DNA of 64,000 bases from Neoarius graeffei (GCF_027579695.1 NC_083569.1:77053149-77117148); one strand, 5' to 3'; shown: positions 46,432-58,029, counted from the first letter of the stretch. The notes: generated from the letters alone by a model not told the origin. Numbers and translations: made by a program.

Positions 46432-48145
46432 GCAAGACCTGATGAATTGGCATGGTAAGTGAAAATGTGTATTTAGAGACGTTCATGAGGCCTGCTTGGG
46501 TGTAGAGAGCTTTTACGTCGATATTTTTGGCTCTTGGTGGAGAAAAATAAATCTGTGTGATATAGCTCCCAGGAAAAGTGGGGATCGAAACTGGGAGATT
46601 TTCCAGGCCCCAGTCATCCAGTCAACCTCATACATCTTGGCTCTTTTGTAATCACCCTGTCCGTCTTTCCTTCTCTCCCTCTGTGGTCACGTTCCAGCCC
46701 TTCTCGCTTGCTCTCCTGGTCCTTTTCTCTTTCTGGGGGCAGTGGAATTCCCTAAGAAACTGAAATAAATACTTCTCCAGATGAAGTAACAGGCGTGGAC
46801 CCATTGTGTCTTCTCTGAACCACAGCTGCGATGTCAGCAGACCGTGTGTGTATGTGTGTGTCTGTATGGTTGTTGTTATACTTGAGCAGTGGTCGCCAAG
46901 AGTGGGAGCGAGTGGGAGGCAAGAGTTCACTAAAACACATTCCTGCCATGTTAGGTATCTCTGCTCTGGGAGTATTAATGGAATGCTGTAAAAAGTCTGC
47001 TTTTACAGGCTCCAAACAGCCATTTCAGTCACAAAGGAGAACATGATGGCGTCATACTGCACACTTCAGCATTGTTTTTTTTTTTTTATTGCTCACATTA
47101 ACAACATATTTAGAATATTACTGATGTTTGAACTGATAATTGCTAATATAATACAGATTAGCTAGCTCACCAGAAAGATAGATAGATGGAACTCTTTTAC
47201 GCTGATGTGAGAGCAGTGTCAGTTTTCATGGGCATGATTAGCATTACCATATTAATGTACTAATATGAAATGGCTTCGAACTGAACAACCATCTGTGTTT
47301 TTTATTATTTCATCCTTGATCTGATGTCCTGCCTTTATTAACATAATGTAATGGTTAAGTAAGTGAGTGCAATTTCAGCAGATGTTCATAATGCTGTTGG
47401 CCTTGACTCTTGTTTCCTCCCAGCTGACCGTCCAACTGGGTGTTGCGCTACATTGATGACTATCTTTCTGGATCATCCTGGTGTTATACTCTGCGTACTG
47501 CAGTTTTAGTCATTTTCATGTTCTCCCTCTGCAAATTGCTCCCATGCAGAGTTGATCACTGATATTCATCCAAAGGCACAGACATGACACAGAATGACAT
47601 TCCATCGTGAGTGATTGTCAGCTAATGAGTGTTGTCGCAGATTTATACACAAAATTGAATGCACATTTTGTCAGATTTTAATCAGAAAAGGCTTACTCCA
47701 GGACAGACTACAGATAGATGGGTGTTATGTTAAGTTGAATCCAGTTTTTTTTTTTATTAGCCTGCTCTTTTACTCATTTGATGCAGTTCATCAATATTCA
47801 TTTCCATCTACAGATTTCACATGACACTGTGTCAATCACATATCAATCCAAAGTAACAGAGAATCTTTTTTTAGACTGATAGTCAGTCCTAATGGACTCA
47901 AGCTTTAGTCCAGAGCCATGCAGCTCATGATTGTGTGAGCAGGAGATGCCCCAGGAGAGAGGTGGAAATCTTAGAGTGCCCTCTGCTGGCAGTCTGGAGA
48001 TCTTCACAGTATTGGAAGAGAGATGTCATCATATGGCCCACGGTCCAGCCGTGAAACTGAGCTTGCAGCGAAACACTGTAGAGCTGAAGTACAACAAATG
48101 CATCATTAACATATGTATCAGAAAAGCAGGTAGACTGATATTTAC
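46430..48145. other. No gene seen
   Basis: Several short open frames on both strands (46578-47046, 47615-47824, 47925-48230) show no domain and overlap one another. The missing AKAP11 C-terminal exon was looked for here and not recognised. Confidence 0.35.
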
Positions 48146-48150
48146 AATAT

Positions 48151-48518
48151 ATCCATCCATCCATCCATTATCTGTAGCCGCTTATCCTGTCCTACAGGGT
48201 CACAGGCAAGCTGGCGCCTATCCCAGCTGACTATGGCGAGAGGCAGGGTACACCCTGGACAAGTCGCCAGGTTATCACAGGGCTGACACATAGACACAGA
48301 CAACCATTCACACTTACGGTCAATTTAGAGTCACCAGTTAACCTAACCTGCATGTCTTTGGACTGTGGGGGAAACCGGAGCACCCGGAGGAAACCCATGC
48401 AGAAACAGGGAGAACATACAAACTCCACACAGAAAGGCCCTTGCCGGCCGCTGGGCTCGAACCCAGGACCTTCTTGCTACGAGGTGACAGTGCTAACCAC
48501 TACACCACCGTGCTGCCC
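48151..48518 (-). mobile_element. SINE with CCAT-type tail
   Basis: Complete SINE with the tail at the left (ATCCATCCATCC) and the head at the right (CCACTACACCACCGTGCTGCCC). It abuts an AT dinucleotide run (about 48525-48567), which obscures the target duplication. Confidence 0.88.
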
Positions 48519-48520
48519 TA

Positions 48521-48524
<4 letters not shown>

Positions 48525-48567
<43 letters not shown>
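48525..48567. repeat. (TA)n microsatellite
   Basis: About 20 TA units directly beside the 5' head of a SINE. Confidence 0.9.
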
Positions 48568-48571
<4 letters not shown>

Positions 48572-48713
48572 CTTTATATTTTAACCAATCAGTGAACTGT
48601 TAAATTCTCAAATCCATTTGAACTTTCTGTCACAGCAAATTTACAGTAACGCCAGTGGTACAACTTTAATGTAATTCAAATCACAGGTGTATACTGATGC
48701 GCTCCTTTCTACA

Positions 48714-49077
48714 TCCATCCATTATCTGTAGCCGCTTATCCTGTTCTACAGGGTCATGGGCAAGCTGGAGTCTATCCCAGCTGACTATGGGCAAAAGGCA
48801 GGGTACACCCTGGACAAGTCGCCAGGTCATCGCAGGGCTGACACATAGACACAGACAACCATTCACACTCACATTCACACCTACGGTCAATTTAGAGTCA
48901 CCAGTTAACCTAACCTGCATGTCTTTGGACTGTGGGGGAAACCGGAGCACCCGGAGGAAACCCATGCGGAGAACATGCAAACTCCACACAGAAAGGCCCC
49001 CATCGGCCGCTGGGCTCGAACCCAGGACCTTCTTGCTACAAGGTGACAGTGCTAACCAGTACACCACCGTGCAGCCA
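48714..49077 (-). mobile_element. SINE with CCAT-type tail
   Basis: Complete SINE with the 12-bp duplication CTCCTTTCTACA (48702-48713 and 49078-49089). It lacks one ACGCGGACACGG-like segment in the body. Confidence 0.9.
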
Positions 49078-49089
49078 CTCCTTTCTACA

Positions 49090-49624
49090 GTAACAGTTAA
49101 TTCACAGGGACTATGGCAGATGTGCCATATAGAACTAATAATAAACAATTTTTCTGTTATTGAACAAAAACAATTGTATTGATATGGCGAATATTTCTGT
49201 CAGGATATGTTTAACATTTTTGCAAGGAGTTTCCACTTGAAGTGATTGGTCACATTTAGAAATAAAGCTATAAATTTAGGTTTTCCACCAAAGGAAATGA
49301 TGGAGGATGTTGCTGTTCACATTTTATTGACTTCAAGAGAAAGTGAGGGGACAACTCTTAATACAGTAGCTGTTATACTGTATGTGAAAACAGGGACTAA
49401 CTTGTTGACAGCCATTTCACAGAATCAAAAATTGATTTATTAAAGTATTATGTGTCATTCTTTAATGAATAATAAATGGATAGGTCACCAGATTGCTGCA
49501 GTATAAGACAAATAGAAATCCTAAGGATATGCTGTTATAGGAAAATAACCAACTTTGAAGTAGAAGCAACTTCCTGTCAGGTTGCATCACACCGCATTGC
49601 CACTGATTATTTTCCTGTTACATT
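49090..49624. other. No gene seen
   Basis: AT-rich intergenic sequence; the one open frame here (49246-49443, +) has no recognisable domain. Confidence 0.4.
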
Positions 49625-50767
49625 ATAGTCATTTCTCTTCACTGAGTTGAGTGGTTTTTGGCATAATATGGATTACTACAGTTGTGGAATAGGGCTATTT
49701 ACTGTGTTTTTATTACTTACCATTTAGTGTTTGATCTCAAACACATTAAAGCTAGTTTGCCTTTCAGATTTTTCAAGTGTAGGTCATGAAAATAATTTTC
49801 CATGACACCCAATTTTTTGTTTAGTGGACCGAAAGCTACTGAATTGGAATCACAGACATCCAATTTTATTTTATTTTTTAAAGAACTATTAATGAATTTG
49901 GAGCCACGTGGCCCTAAATTCTCCGCTATTTTTTTCTGCTTCACCATGACCCAATTCAAGATACTACATCATGCATCAAATGGTGGGCTTTCCCTGTTCG
50001 CGCAAGGCATTGTGGGATACAAATTTGAAACAGGAGAGAAAAATGGAGGACAAGAGTGTGCGAATAAAACGTGAAAGACTGACTACAGTAATGGAAAGTG
50101 AGAAGAAAAGACGTTATGTTGAGAAAGAAAGGAAATGCAGGACCAAACTAATAAATATCGGCGGTCAGCGATCACCTCGGTGTGATCAGCTGTTTGTTTA
50201 GTGACAGAATGATGGAACTGTCAGTGCACAGTCAAAGGTAAACCTATACATAGCAGTAATGCAACACTGAATGCCAGCTTCTGTAAAACCCAAAAGAAGA
50301 AGAAGAAGGTAAACCTGCGCATGTGCACACGGACTTCCTCTGTCTGTTTGACTGTGTGAAGCGAGCGATTTCATGTACATTACTTGCTCGGGAATCCCCT
50401 CAAATTAAATAACTTCCCAGCCACAGGATGGCCTGATATTTTGTGAGATATTACAGAAATAAACATATATCACAATGACCAAATTTCAGAGGGAACTAAA
50501 TTTCACCAATTTTATGAAATCGAAAAGCTGTCTAGCTTTAAGAAGGCAGGAAATTACACTAATTAACTTTTGATGCGACACACCTGTTAATGGAAAACCA
50601 TTCCAGGTGATGACCTCATGAAGCTGGTTAAGATAATGCTAATAGTGTGTAAAGCATCATCAAGGTAAACACTGGCTACTATGAAGAATCTAAAATATCA
50701 AACATTTTTTAAACACTTTTTTGTTTCATAGTTTTAATGTCTTTAGTATTGTAGAAAATAGTCTACA
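49625..50767. mobile_element. Tc1-type MITE, copy 2, split by an 800-bp insert
   Basis: The left part (49625-49757) and right part (50550-50767) are reverse complements of parts of the MITE at 34344-34870. Shared blocks include TTGTGGAATAGGGCTATTTA and CCAGGTGATGACCTCATGAA. The intervening sequence is described separately. Confidence 0.65.
49750..50548 (+). mobile_element. Putative insertion with short inverted ends and a small charged open frame
   Basis: The insert starts near TTAAAGCTAG and ends near CTAGCTTTAA, which are inverted. It contains GCAAGGCATTGTGGGATACA and an open frame from ATG 50043 to 50201 (MEDKSVRIKRERLTTVMESE...). This is strongly charged, about 52 codons long and of no recognised family. 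I cannot tell whether it is coding. Confidence 0.4.
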
Positions 50768-51417
50768 AAATGGAAAATATATATTTAAGTTATTCCATGA
50801 AACTGAGTCGTACATGAGCTGATAGCTGACGAGTCGCGTAGCACCAAGTTGGCTATAAGCCATGTACGACAAGATTGAGTGGAATGATTGTTTTATTATA
50901 TCCACATTCACTAGATTTTGAGAAACAGAGCATTTTTATGTTTTTTTTTTTGCAGATCCAATAAATAAAAACTTTATCCAAAACGTCTGACAAAATAATT
51001 TCCGATTAGAATGTAAACAAACCGGTGCAATGACAGGAGCAAATTGTGAAAAATGCGATAATAATTCTTGAAAAATGAAAAAGATACATATACGTTATTT
51101 ACCAGCTGGGAGGTCCGTATCGTGAAATACCGTGACCGAGGTCTTGAAAGTACTGAGCAAGGCCCTCTGGGCCGAGGTCAGTATTCAAGGCCGAGGTCAC
51201 GGTATTTCACCACACGGACCGACCTTAAGCTGGTAAATAATATATTTATTTTTTTCTTTACGAAATTCTAACAGAAAACGAGAGCGCCCGAAAGGGAAAA
51301 ACCGAGCCGAGCCGCCATTTTGAATCCTCATTCACGGCTGTAATGCAAATTGCTTCCTCCTCGGTATACAAGTGCACTTCCATGGCAGGAAAAAAACTAC
51401 ATTTTGCCACCTATGTA

Positions 51418-53022
51418 CAACCCCGATTCCAAAAAAGTTGGGACAAATTACAAATTGTAAATAAAAACAGAATGCAATAATTTACAAATCTCAAAAACTG
51501 ATATTGTATTCATAATAGAAATATAGACAACATATCAAATGTCTAAAGTGAGACATTTTGAAATTTCATGCCAAATATTGGCTCATTTGAAATTTCATGA
51601 CAGCAACACATCTCAAAAAAGTTGGGACAGGGGCAATAAGAGGCTGGAAAAGTTAAAGGTACAAAAAAGGAACCGCTGGAGGACCAAATTGCAACTCATT
51701 AGGTCAATTGGCAATAGGTCATTAACATGACTGGGTATAAAAAGAGCATCTTGGAGAGGCAGCAGCTCTCAGAAGTAAAGATGGGAAGAGGATCACCAAT
51801 CCCCCCTAATTCTGTGCTGACAAATAGTGGAGCAATATCAGAAAGGAGTTTGACAGTGTAAAATTGCAAAGAGTTTGAACATATCATCATCTACAGTGCA
51901 TAATATCATCAAAAGATTCAGAGAATCTGGAAGAATCTCTGTGCGTAAAGGTCAAGGCCAGAAAACCATACTGGGTGTCCGTGATCTTCGGGCCCTTAGA
52001 CGGCACTGCATCACATACAGGCATGCTTCTGTATTGGAAATCACAAAATGGGCTCAGGAATATTTCCAGAGAACATTATCTGTGAACACAATTCACTGTG
52101 CCTTCCACCGTTGCCAGCTAAAACTCTATAGTTCAAAGAAGAAGCCGTATCTAAACATGATCCAGAAGCGCAGACGTCTTCTCTGGGCCAAGGCTCATTT
52201 AAAATGGACTGTGGCAAAGTGGAAAACTGTTCTGTGGTCAGACAAATCAAAATTTGAAGTTCTTTATGGAAATCAGGGATGTCATGTCATTCGGACTAAA
52301 GAGGAGAAGGACGACCCAAGTTGTTATCAGCGCTCAGTTCAGAAGCCTGCATCTCTGATGGTATGGGGTTGCATTAGTGCGTGTGGCATGGGCAGCTTAC
52401 ACATCTGGAAAGACACCATCAATGCTGAAAGATATCCAGGTTCTAGAGCAACATATGCTCCCATCCAGACGACGTCTCTTTCAGGGAAGACCTTGCATTT
52501 TCCAACATGACAATGCCAAACCACATACTGCATCAATTACAGCATCATGGCTGCGTAGAAGAAGGGTCCGGGTACTGAACTGGCCAGCCTGCAGTCCAGA
52601 TCTTTCACCCATAGAAAACATTTGGCGCATCATAAAACGGAAGATACGACAAAAAAGACCTAAGACAGTTGAGCAACTAGAATCCTACATTAGACAAGAA
52701 TGGGTTAACATTCCTATCCCTAAACTTGAGCAACTTGTCTCCTCAGTCCCCAGACGTTTACAGACTGTTGTAAAGAGAAAAGGGGATGTCTCACAGTGGT
52801 AAACATGGCCTTGTCCCAACTTTTTTGAGATGTGTTGTTGTCATGAAATTTAAAATCACCTAATTTTTCTCTTTAAATGATACATTTTCTCAGTTTAAAC
52901 ATTTGATATGTCATCTATGTTCTATTCTGAATAAAATATGGAATTTTGAAACTTCCACATCATTGCATTCCGTTTTTATTTACAATTTGTACTTTGTCCC
53001 AACTTTTTTGGAATCGGGGTTG
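51418..53022 (+). mobile_element. Tc1/mariner transposon C
   Basis: 1605 bp, ends CAACCCCGATTCCAAAAAAG and complement, flanked by TA. Same family as transposon B at 31868-33504. Confidence 0.93.
51781..52802 (+). pseudogene. Tc1 transposase with frameshifts
   Basis: The candidate start ATGGGAAGAGGATCACC is at 51781. The readable protein runs at 51875-52430 ([24 protein letters not shown], then [12 protein letters not shown]). It continues in another frame at 52432-52802 ([16 protein letters not shown], ending KGDVSQW). A 2-bp deletion near 52432 causes the shift: the sister copy has GAAAGGTATATCC where this has GAAAGATATCC. The first catalytic motif also has Asp-Lys instead of Asp-Glu after SD. 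The A-run near 51861 is one base short, as in transposon B. Confidence 0.9.
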
Positions 53023-54048
53023 TAGTTCCCTATTTATACAAATAGGAGTCATTCAGGATTCAGCCATGTTTTTGCTCGGCGTTAGCAAGTTAGAGGTTTT
53101 AGCTTTCTCCTGAAATGTTTTCTTTTATTTCTTCTTCCTCAGGGTAGTAAAACTCGCTTTCACTGTGAACTGTCGTTATCGCTATCCATGCCGCAAAATT
53201 AATGCTATTTTCCTGAGAAATGCTGGCAAAAATTTATAAGATTTTTGAAAATCTTATAAAAAAATCTTAGAAAAAAAGATAAATGTCGACAAAAAATGCT
53301 ACTATGTTTGTTGTTGTTGTGAACGAGCGAGTCGCCAGAGGTCCGTAACAGTGGTCCGTAACTGGGATCTGTATCGTAGGATACGGACCCGCTTGCCAGC
53401 CAATCAGAGTGCAGGATTTGATGGAAACTGGACCGCGAAAAAAATAAATTCTTATTATCAAATACTTTTATTCCATTTTTTTTTTGCTTTTTTTGTATTT
53501 TTTGGGGGTTTTGTTTTTGAGTAGAGCTTTTATTTTGTCCTCGGTTGGTTCAGCAAAACGCTCTGCCATTTTCTTCTTCAGGGTTTTTTTGGTGGTTGGC
53601 AAACCAACTTAAAGGTGCATTACTGCCACCGACTGGGCTGGAGTGTGGAACAGGAACTATGGGGGGGGGGGGTGAAGAGACAAGCTATTTCTGTTTCTTT
53701 TAAATACTTTATAACAAAGTGATATAACTGACTTGATGCACTCAGCCATTTTGTTTTTCTCTATTCACGGTATATGAGCTGATATCCCAGTCATAGAGTA
53801 GCCAATCAGAGCACGTTATATTTGTGTAGTTAATGGTTCTTCACTTCCTAAACAGGTTCTAATGAGAACCCTCTATTGCGCGCAGAACCTTCCAGTGTTA
53901 CACCAAATGGACAAACTGAATAACACTTTAGGGCCCTAGATTTAACATTTAACCTGCTTCTGATTCAGAGCATCAGTGGAAAAATCCAATATCAAAATTC
54001 ACATGTGGATTCCAGTTGGTGCTTAATTTTTATCAAAATGTTTCATAC

Positions 54049-55716
54049 CTGTTGCTGAATGTGTGTGTCAGTAAGGTCGATCTGTAACGTGGAAGCTCCC
54101 ATTTGAGACGCTACAGCCCACAGCAGGATACACTGCAGCTCCTGTGTATCACGGCAGAATGTTTCGGATATGAAGGCCCTCATTACAGCGTGTGATGCTA
54201 CTGAGGAACTCTGTCGATCTGAATTAACGGATATTTGTCTGCTTTTTAAGTGACAGTTTGAAGCTTCTCTTGTGGAGCACTTGAGCACTTCATGCACAAT
54301 CTTCTCAGCAAAAATGTGCTCTACTGTCCCTGTTCTGGAGTCAAGTGAGATATAATTAGTCTCTGATTCCACATTAGAGCTTCCATTGGTTTGGATTTGA
54401 TGGGAGTTTGTGATATGCAAACCCATATTTAAATATTGATCATTCCCTTGTTCCCATGGCACTGGTTCTGATGCTGGATCAGGTAGCTGTTTGCTTGTGG
54501 CATGTTGTAATGAATCAGTTCCAAGCTCAGAGAAAGCCTGGATCAGTGTGTCAGTGATTAATGTGCCAGCCATAGCTCTCAGAGCCTCCAGAGGAGGAAT
54601 ATCTGGGGTCGACTCTGACAATAAGGTATCACTCGAAGCTTGGGTTGTGTTCTCAAAATGAGATGGGATTTCTTGGCTTGTTCTGTCCTCTCTCTTGCTC
54701 CTCATAACCTCTGCTATAGATGTCATAATGAGCTCCTCTGCCAGGTGGTCAGCCAGGACCTGCACATCTCTGACGGGCGTTTCTATATTTCTATTACTGC
54801 CTGCTTGGGCTACAGTGATGCAGTGGACGATCTCTGCTGAGAGCTGTGCCGCATAGTCTGAAATCTCACTCTGAAACCTGTTTTCTTTTTCTGTGCCATT
54901 ATCTTCCCCAAGCTGTGAGCACGCTAGTGAGAGCGAACGTATCAACCGAACCATAAACTCTGATTTGTCTCCAGTGCTGTCAGTCATTTTGTCCTCCAAC
55001 AGAGATTGTTGATCTTTAGGGGTAGGTGGAGGGGTTGAAGGTAGGAACTCTTTAGCAAGACCACCTTTCAGCTTCCTGGTGAAGCTTGAACGGCTCTTCA
55101 TCATCTCTGGCAGTAATGGCGTACTTGGAGGAGCATCAGGGTAGTCAAGGGAGCCCAGATGGGCCATATCATCCAGAGTGGTGGGATTGATGGTCGATCT
55201 TCTGTGATAGCTATTATCTATTTCCATTGCAGATCCTTCTTCGTCACAGTCATGCATAGAGGAACAAAGGTAGGATGCAGGCTCACTGTAGATTTCTGGA
55301 TGTTCATCATATTTCCTACCAGCAGAGAAGCCATGCCTGGCTAGTTCTTCCAGTGCATTACTATAGATCTCAGCTGCTAGCCTCTTTGCTAGCTTTTCGT
55401 GATCACTCATTGTCCACCTGTTCACCTCACTTCTTTGACTGATGTCACCATCTTTAGTGGTCTGAGTGTCTTGGATCCTCACAGCTGCATCCAGTATGTC
55501 TTCAGATAACATCTCAGCAAAGTGGTTAACAACATCTGTCTGAACTGGCTTGGGTCCAAGAGCATTCTGATCCATGTAGTTCATCTTCACATCTGATCTC
55601 CTGCCTTGTAATTCATCGAAGGCACCGCTGAAAGTCTCCAGTGTCAAGAGAATCGAGGATGGATTATAGTGAGGTTGAGGATATGACTGGGTGTTAATCA
55701 CCACTTCTACTGAATC
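54049..55716 (-). CDS. akap11: A-kinase anchoring protein, large exon (AKAP11-like)
   Basis: A 1668-nt, 556-codon internal exon, phase 0 at both ends. The acceptor is TTTTCTAG before 55716 and the donor CAG|GTATGA after 54049. Near residues 191-233 it has APPSTPLLP, then TRKLKGGLAKEFLPSTPPPTP and SEFMVRLIRSLS. These parallel PPSTPLVP, KLKGELAKEFAPATPPSTP and EEFMLKLMRSLS in human AKAP11. Several amphipathic helices of the type that bind PKA RII are visible: FAEMLSEDILDAAVRI (66-81), LAKRLAAEIYSNALEEL (109-125), AAQLSAEIVHCI and FAEKIVHEVLK. The exon ends in ELQCILLWAVASQMG, like the LRIILQWLIASEA segment near the human C-terminus. It is much shorter than the human protein (about 1900 residues), so either exons are missing or this is a reduced paralogue. 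SPHKAP is a related alternative. AKAP11 tethers PKA and also interacts with GSK3 and PP1. Confidence 0.85.
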
Positions 55717-56171
55717 CTAGAAAATACAATAATTATTCAGCCAAGATTGCGTTCAAAGGAGCATCTGCAGCAACTGCTGATAGCATATTGTCTCTAGGGT
55801 AATTATTGTTTCACAGTTACACTTGTGCGCAAACGTTTTGGTCAAATCATGACTTTTTCTTTTCAAGGTTTAAAGTGAATGCAGCCTCTGCAAGGAGAAA
55901 AAATTAGTGCATATCTGCAACTTATTTCCTAGATTATGACACTGGAAAAAAAAAACCAAACACTTCTTTTGTGGCTTGTGTGAAAGTTTGGACACCCATC
56001 CCTTTGACCTGCTAATGTTTTTTTTTTTAAGATCTTGGAACATAATTAAATAATTAGGTCTTAACGTATGATTCTCCTTTCCTTTGAATCTCTGATGGTG
56101 TTTAAAATAAAATAATTATAAATGTAAAAAATATGAATTTACAGAGATTGTCTTTTTTTTAACCCCAACAA

Positions 56172-57164
56172 CATATGTCCAAAGGTATGTGGACACCTGT
56201 CTATCACACCCACATCTGCTTATTAATTAAGAAGAATGAAAAAGATTGGAGATTGTTATTGCAGCCAAAAGGGACCGACTCAGTGTTCATGCCTTTTCTT
56301 AAACTATGGACATTACCATTAAGTTGGACCATTATTATAACCTCCACTCTTCTGGGAAGGCTTTCCACTAGATTTTTGGAACATGGGCATGATGATTTGT
56401 GCTCATGCAGCAACAAGAGCATTAGTGAAGTCAGGCACTGATGTCGAGTGAGAACGCCTGCTGTGCAGACTGAGTTCCAATGGTGTTGAGGTCAGGGCTC
56501 TGTGCCAGACACTTGATATGTTCCATATCAACTTTGGCAAGCCATGTCTTCATGGAGTTTGTTTTGTGCACAGGAGTGTTTTCATGCTGGAACAGATTTG
56601 GGCCTCTTAGTTCCACTGAGGGGAAGTTGTAATGCTCATCTCATCTCATCTCATCTCATCTCATCTCATCTCATCTCATCTCATTATCTCTAGCCACTTT
56701 ATCCTTCTACAGGGTCGCAGGCAAGCTGGAGCCCATCCCAGCTGACTACGGGCGAAAGGCGGGGTACACCCTGGACAAGTCGCCAGGTCGTCACAGGGCT
56801 GACACATAGACACAGACAACCATTCACACCTACGGTCAATTTAGAGTCACCAGTTAACCTAACCTGCATGTCTTTGGACTGTGGGGGAAACCGGAGCACC
56901 CGGAGGAAACCCACACGGACACGGGGAGAACATGCAAACTCCACACAGAAAGGCCCTCGCCGGCCACGGGGCTCGAACCCAGACCTTCTTGCTGTGAGGC
57001 GACAGCGCTAACCACTACACCACCGTGCCGCCCAAGTTGTAATGCTACAGCATGCAACCTGCATCCTGTACAAGTGTGTACTTCTAGCTTCGTGGTAACA
57101 GTTTCAGAACGAACCACATATGGGTATGAAAATCAGGTGTCCACATACTTCTGGCCATAAAGTG
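56172..57164 (-). mobile_element. Degenerate Tc1 transposon E with nested SINE
   Basis: Inverted ends resemble AAAGGTATGTGGACACCTG and CAGGTGTCCACATACTTCTG, near TA sites. The minus strand keeps a transposase remnant at 56431-56616: FQHENTPVHKTNSM, then AQSPDLNTIG. The canonical NPIE glutamate has become Gly. The element is short of full length and dead. Confidence 0.75.
56637..57033 (-). mobile_element. Full-length tRNA-derived SINE with expanded CATCT tail
   Basis: The exact 13-bp duplication AAGTTGTAATGCT flanks it (56624-56636 and 57034-57046). The tail has about ten CATCT units, the longest in the window. It lies inside Tc1 relic E, within the AKAP11-like intron. Confidence 0.93.
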
Positions 57165-57207
57165 TATGTGTTCTGTTGAGTGAGTTAATAAGGATTTTAA
57201 GGGTTAC

Positions 57208-57291
57208 CTGGACATTAGATGAATCAACAATTGGACCAGTGATCAGCTGACAAAGTTTCACTCTACTGTGCAACCAGTCTTCAGTCATCAT
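57208..57291 (-). CDS. akap11: AKAP11-like short exon
   Basis: 84 nt, 28 codons, read as MMTEDWLHSRVKLCQLITGP and on to SSNVQ. The acceptor is TTTTGATAG before 57291 and the donor CAG|GTAACC after 57208. It joins in phase 0 to the large exon, which opens with DSVEVVINTQ. The first two codons are ATG, so this could hold the translation start after an untranslated exon, or be internal. I do not recognise a domain in it. The call rests on splice sites, open phase and position 1.5 kb upstream of the large exon. Confidence 0.6.
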
Positions 57292-57345
57292 CTATCAAAA
57301 CATCAAGAAATATTAAAATAACATCATGCAATATATTTAACAGTT

Positions 57346-58028
57346 ATTCCACGAAATCGAGTTGTACATGAGCTGATAGCCGACGAGGCACATAGCGCTG
57401 AGTCGGCTATAAGCCATGTATGACGAGATTGAGTGGAATAATTGTTTTATTCTATCCACATTCACTGGATTTTGAGAAACGGAGCATTTTTATTTTTTGC
57501 AAATTCAATAAAAACTTTATACAAAATGTCCAACAAAATCATTTCCACTTAGAATGTAAACAAACCGGCGAAATGACAGTAGCAATTGGTGAAAAATGCT
57601 GCTATAATAATAATAATAATAATAATAATAATTCTTGAAAAATAAAAAAGATACGTTTTTACCATGAAATACTCTTTTTCCATATTTTGTTGCTTTTTTT
57701 GTGTCTTCTTCTTCTTCTTTAAAGTTTTTTGACAGCTGACAAACCAGCTTAAAGGTGCGTTACTGCCACCAACTAGGCTGGAGTGTGGAACAGGTGATAT
57801 CGGGGAGGGGCGATATCTTTTAGCTATTTCTGTTTCTTTTAAATATTTGATAACAATTTTTTACTTTTGTTTTCGAGTAGAGTTTTTATTTCATCCTCGG
57901 TTGGTTCAGCAACACGCTCCACCATGTTGTTTTTCTCCACTCATGGTATATGAGCTGATATCCTAGTAGTAGAGTAGCCAATCAGAGCGCGTGATTGTTC
58001 ATGTCCAGTGAATGTGGACAGAATAACA
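57346..58028 (-). mobile_element. Dispersed element X, copy 4 (least interrupted)
   Basis: About 680 bp, from TTATTCCACGAAATCGAGTT to GTGAATGTGGACAGAATAAC. It contains an (ATA)n run at about 57606-57632. It is the best copy for defining the element's ends. Confidence 0.6.
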
Positions 58029-58029
58029 A

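Larger units (their letters stand above)
51089..53455. mobile_element. Foldback element Y inside X, hosting Tc1 C
   Basis: The left part is a hairpin. GGAGGTCCGTATCGTGAAATACCGTGACC near 51108 is mirrored by GGTCACGGTATTTCACCACACGGACC near 51197. The right part near 53325-53415 again has GTCCGTAAC and ATACGGACCCGCTTGCCAGC. Tc1 element C interrupts the body. Confidence 0.5.
50787..53830 (-). mobile_element. Dispersed element X, copy 3, with two nested insertions
   Basis: Left part 50787-51085 contains TTGGCTATAAGCCATGTACG and CGACAAGATTGAGTGGAAT. Right part 53460-53830 contains AGAGTAGCCAATCAGAGCAC. Both match the copy at 57346-58028. Everything between is inserted. Confidence 0.6.
55717..57207 (-). 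other. AKAP11-like intron
   Basis: Bounded by CAG|GTAACC at 57207 and TTTTCTAG at 55717, with both flanking exons in phase 0. It contains the Tc1 relic E and a SINE. The rest is AT-rich, with no further exon seen. Confidence 0.7.

Noticed and set aside
54640-55344. Plus-strand open frames inside the AKAP11-like exon
   Set aside because: They are shadows of a 556-codon coding exon with matching splice sites on the other strand.
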